Shown one piece after another: positions 34,090 to 35,004 of a stretch of DNA of 35,004 bases. The DNA is from CBFGRV01 sp965651265 (GTDB lineage Bacteria > Bacteroidota > Rhodothermia > Rhodothermales > VXPQ01). A model generated the notes under the pieces. That model was not told where the DNA came from and did no database searches. It was given only the letters and a program-made list of their open reading frames with translations. Made by a program: the position numbers and the translations under genes. Where the stretch lies: the NCBI GenBank assembly GCA_965651265.1, contig CBFGRV010000033.1, forward strand, positions 1 to 35,004, given 5' to 3'. The number at the start of each line of letters is the position of its first letter. Position 1 is the first letter of the stretch.

Positions 34090-35004
34090 CTTAAGCACGC
34101 CGTCGGATTTACAACAGGTCGTTGGCTGGACTCCATCCCACGCGGATAGTCTGTACCACCTGGCGAGTTGGGGCGATGGATACTTCGGCGTCAATGGCGA
34201 GGGGCACGTCGCGGTGCGGCCCGTTCGAGGCGCCGACACGTCCATCGATCTGTTCGATGTGGTGCGGGATCTGCGCGAGCGAGGAATCGGCTTCCCGGCC
34301 CTGATTCGATTTCAGGACATCCTGAAGTCAAGAGTTCAGCACCTGAACGAGGCTTTCATCGAAGCCATCGAGAAGTCCGGTTATGGCGCCACGTACCAGG
34401 GCGTTTATCCCATCAAGGTCAACCAACTGCGCGAGGTCCTCGAAGAGATTCTCGCCGCCGGAGAGCCTTATGGACATGGCCTGGAGTGTGGATCGAAATC
34501 CGAACTGGTTGCTACGCTTCCATACCTCGCGGACAGGGATGTACTGTTGCTCTGCAACGGCAGCAAGGACCGTGAGATGGTACGCCTGATGCTGGCTGGA
34601 CAACGCCTGGGCAAGCGGGTGTTTCCGATTCTCGAGCGGAGCGATGAGATCGGCCTGCTCGAAGGCGAGGCCCGAGGCCTTGGCGTGGAGGCCGAGATCG
34701 GCGTGCGTGTCCGGCTCACGACTCGCGGTGCCGGTCTCTGGTCGGAATCCGGCGGCGAGCATTCGAAATTCGGGCTGTCGTTGACGGAGATCATCGAGCT
34801 TGTCGATAGCATTCGTGCCGGACAGTTGCCCGTAAGGCTGCGGCTCGTTCATTTTCACCTTGGCAGCCAGATCGCGGATCTTGGGACGCTAACTCAAGCC
34901 GTCGAGGAAGCGACACGCGTGTATGCGTGGCTGCGCGCCCGAGGCATCGACGTCGACTATCTGGATGTCGGCGGGGGCCTCGGTGTTGCCTACGAAGCAG
35001 GTAA
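34079..35004 (+). CDS. speA: Biosynthetic arginine decarboxylase, 5' part (continues beyond the window)
   Basis: SpeA is a PLP enzyme that makes agmatine from arginine for polyamine synthesis. The frame is open from a TTG at 34079 to the window end (308 codons). The TTG has GAGAGG six bases upstream, and no other start fits, so I call a TTG start overlapping the polymerase stop by 11 bases. Typical features are YHLASWGDGYFGVN, DLFDVVRDLRERGI, LIRFQDILKSRVQHLNEAF, the PLP lysine K113 in GVYPIKVNQ, GLECGSKSEL, RGAGLWSESGGEHSKFGL, HFHLGSQI and YLDVGGGLGV. The C-terminal barrel end and dimer domain lie outside. Confidence 0.93.
   Translation, partial: MPSDLSTPSDLQQVVGWTPSHADSLYHLASWGDGYFGVNGEGHVAVRPVRGADTSIDLFDVVRDLRERGIGFPALIRFQDILKSRVQHLNEAFIEAIEKSGYGATYQGVYPIKVNQLREVLEEILAAGEPYGHGLECGSKSELVATLPYLADRDVLLLCNGSKDREMVRLMLAGQRLGKRVFPILERSDEIGLLEGEARGLGVEAEIGVRVRLTTRGAGLWSESGGEHSKFGLSLTEIIELVDSIRAGQLPVRLRLVHFHLGSQIADLGTLTQAVEEATRVYAWLRARGIDVDYLDVGGGLGVAYEAG

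Overview
The window is a gene-dense, roughly 58% G+C bacterial chromosome segment. It holds housekeeping and envelope genes and shows no sign of phage, insertion sequences, CRISPR arrays or integrases. I found no rRNA or tRNA gene. Several traits point to the Rhodothermota/Balneolota side of the Bacteroidota: a GWxTD-motif exported protein, a histidine kinase with an 'AHQLGTP' H-box, separate E1-alpha/E1-beta/E2 pyruvate dehydrogenase genes, a family B DNA polymerase next to biosynthetic arginine decarboxylase, and many genes without clear Shine-Dalgarno sequences. This placement is inference from gene content and was not tested by any search.

Layout. Positions 1-2541 (minus): a truncated short-chain dehydrogenase, an unrecognised ~475 aa protein and msrB. 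2718-4703 (plus): an acyl-CoA synthetase that overlaps its convergent neighbour, an exported protein with a long Arg/Asp-rich middle (4684-6132, minus), followed by yraN. 6872-8937 (plus): a SAM hydroxide adenosyltransferase (DUF62), then an unusual membrane protein that looks like a degenerate ECF sigma factor fused through one transmembrane helix to an anti-sigma-like periplasmic domain. 8925-15083 (minus): a sensor histidine kinase, purA, a STAS protein, secF and secD. 15243-20596 (minus): a small exported protein, a SIMPL-domain protein, asnS with a coiled-coil insertion, a GWxTD protein and a metallophosphoesterase. 20708-24325 (minus): the pyruvate dehydrogenase genes E2, E1-beta and E1-alpha. 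24649-27658 (plus): an ECF sigma factor overlapping its zinc anti-sigma factor, a DPM1-like glycosyltransferase and icd, closed by strong hairpins. 27842-29306 (minus): a QTMAN/DUF3524-type glycosyltransferase and a 79 aa protein. 29374-30108 (plus): comF. 30165-30806 (minus): a CcmA-like ABC ATPase. 30925-35004 (plus): a Cu,Zn superoxide dismutase lipoprotein with a clear terminator, a family B DNA polymerase, and the overlapping 5' part of speA.

How the genes work together. Carbon entry to the TCA cycle (pyruvate dehydrogenase, isocitrate dehydrogenase, acyl-CoA synthetase) sits beside protein export and envelope functions (SecDF, SIMPL, GWxTD, SodC). Three regulatory modules are present: a conventional ECF sigma/zinc anti-sigma pair, a stand-alone STAS protein, and the sigma/anti-sigma-like fusion convergent with an orphan histidine kinase. 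The fusion is the most novel-looking item.
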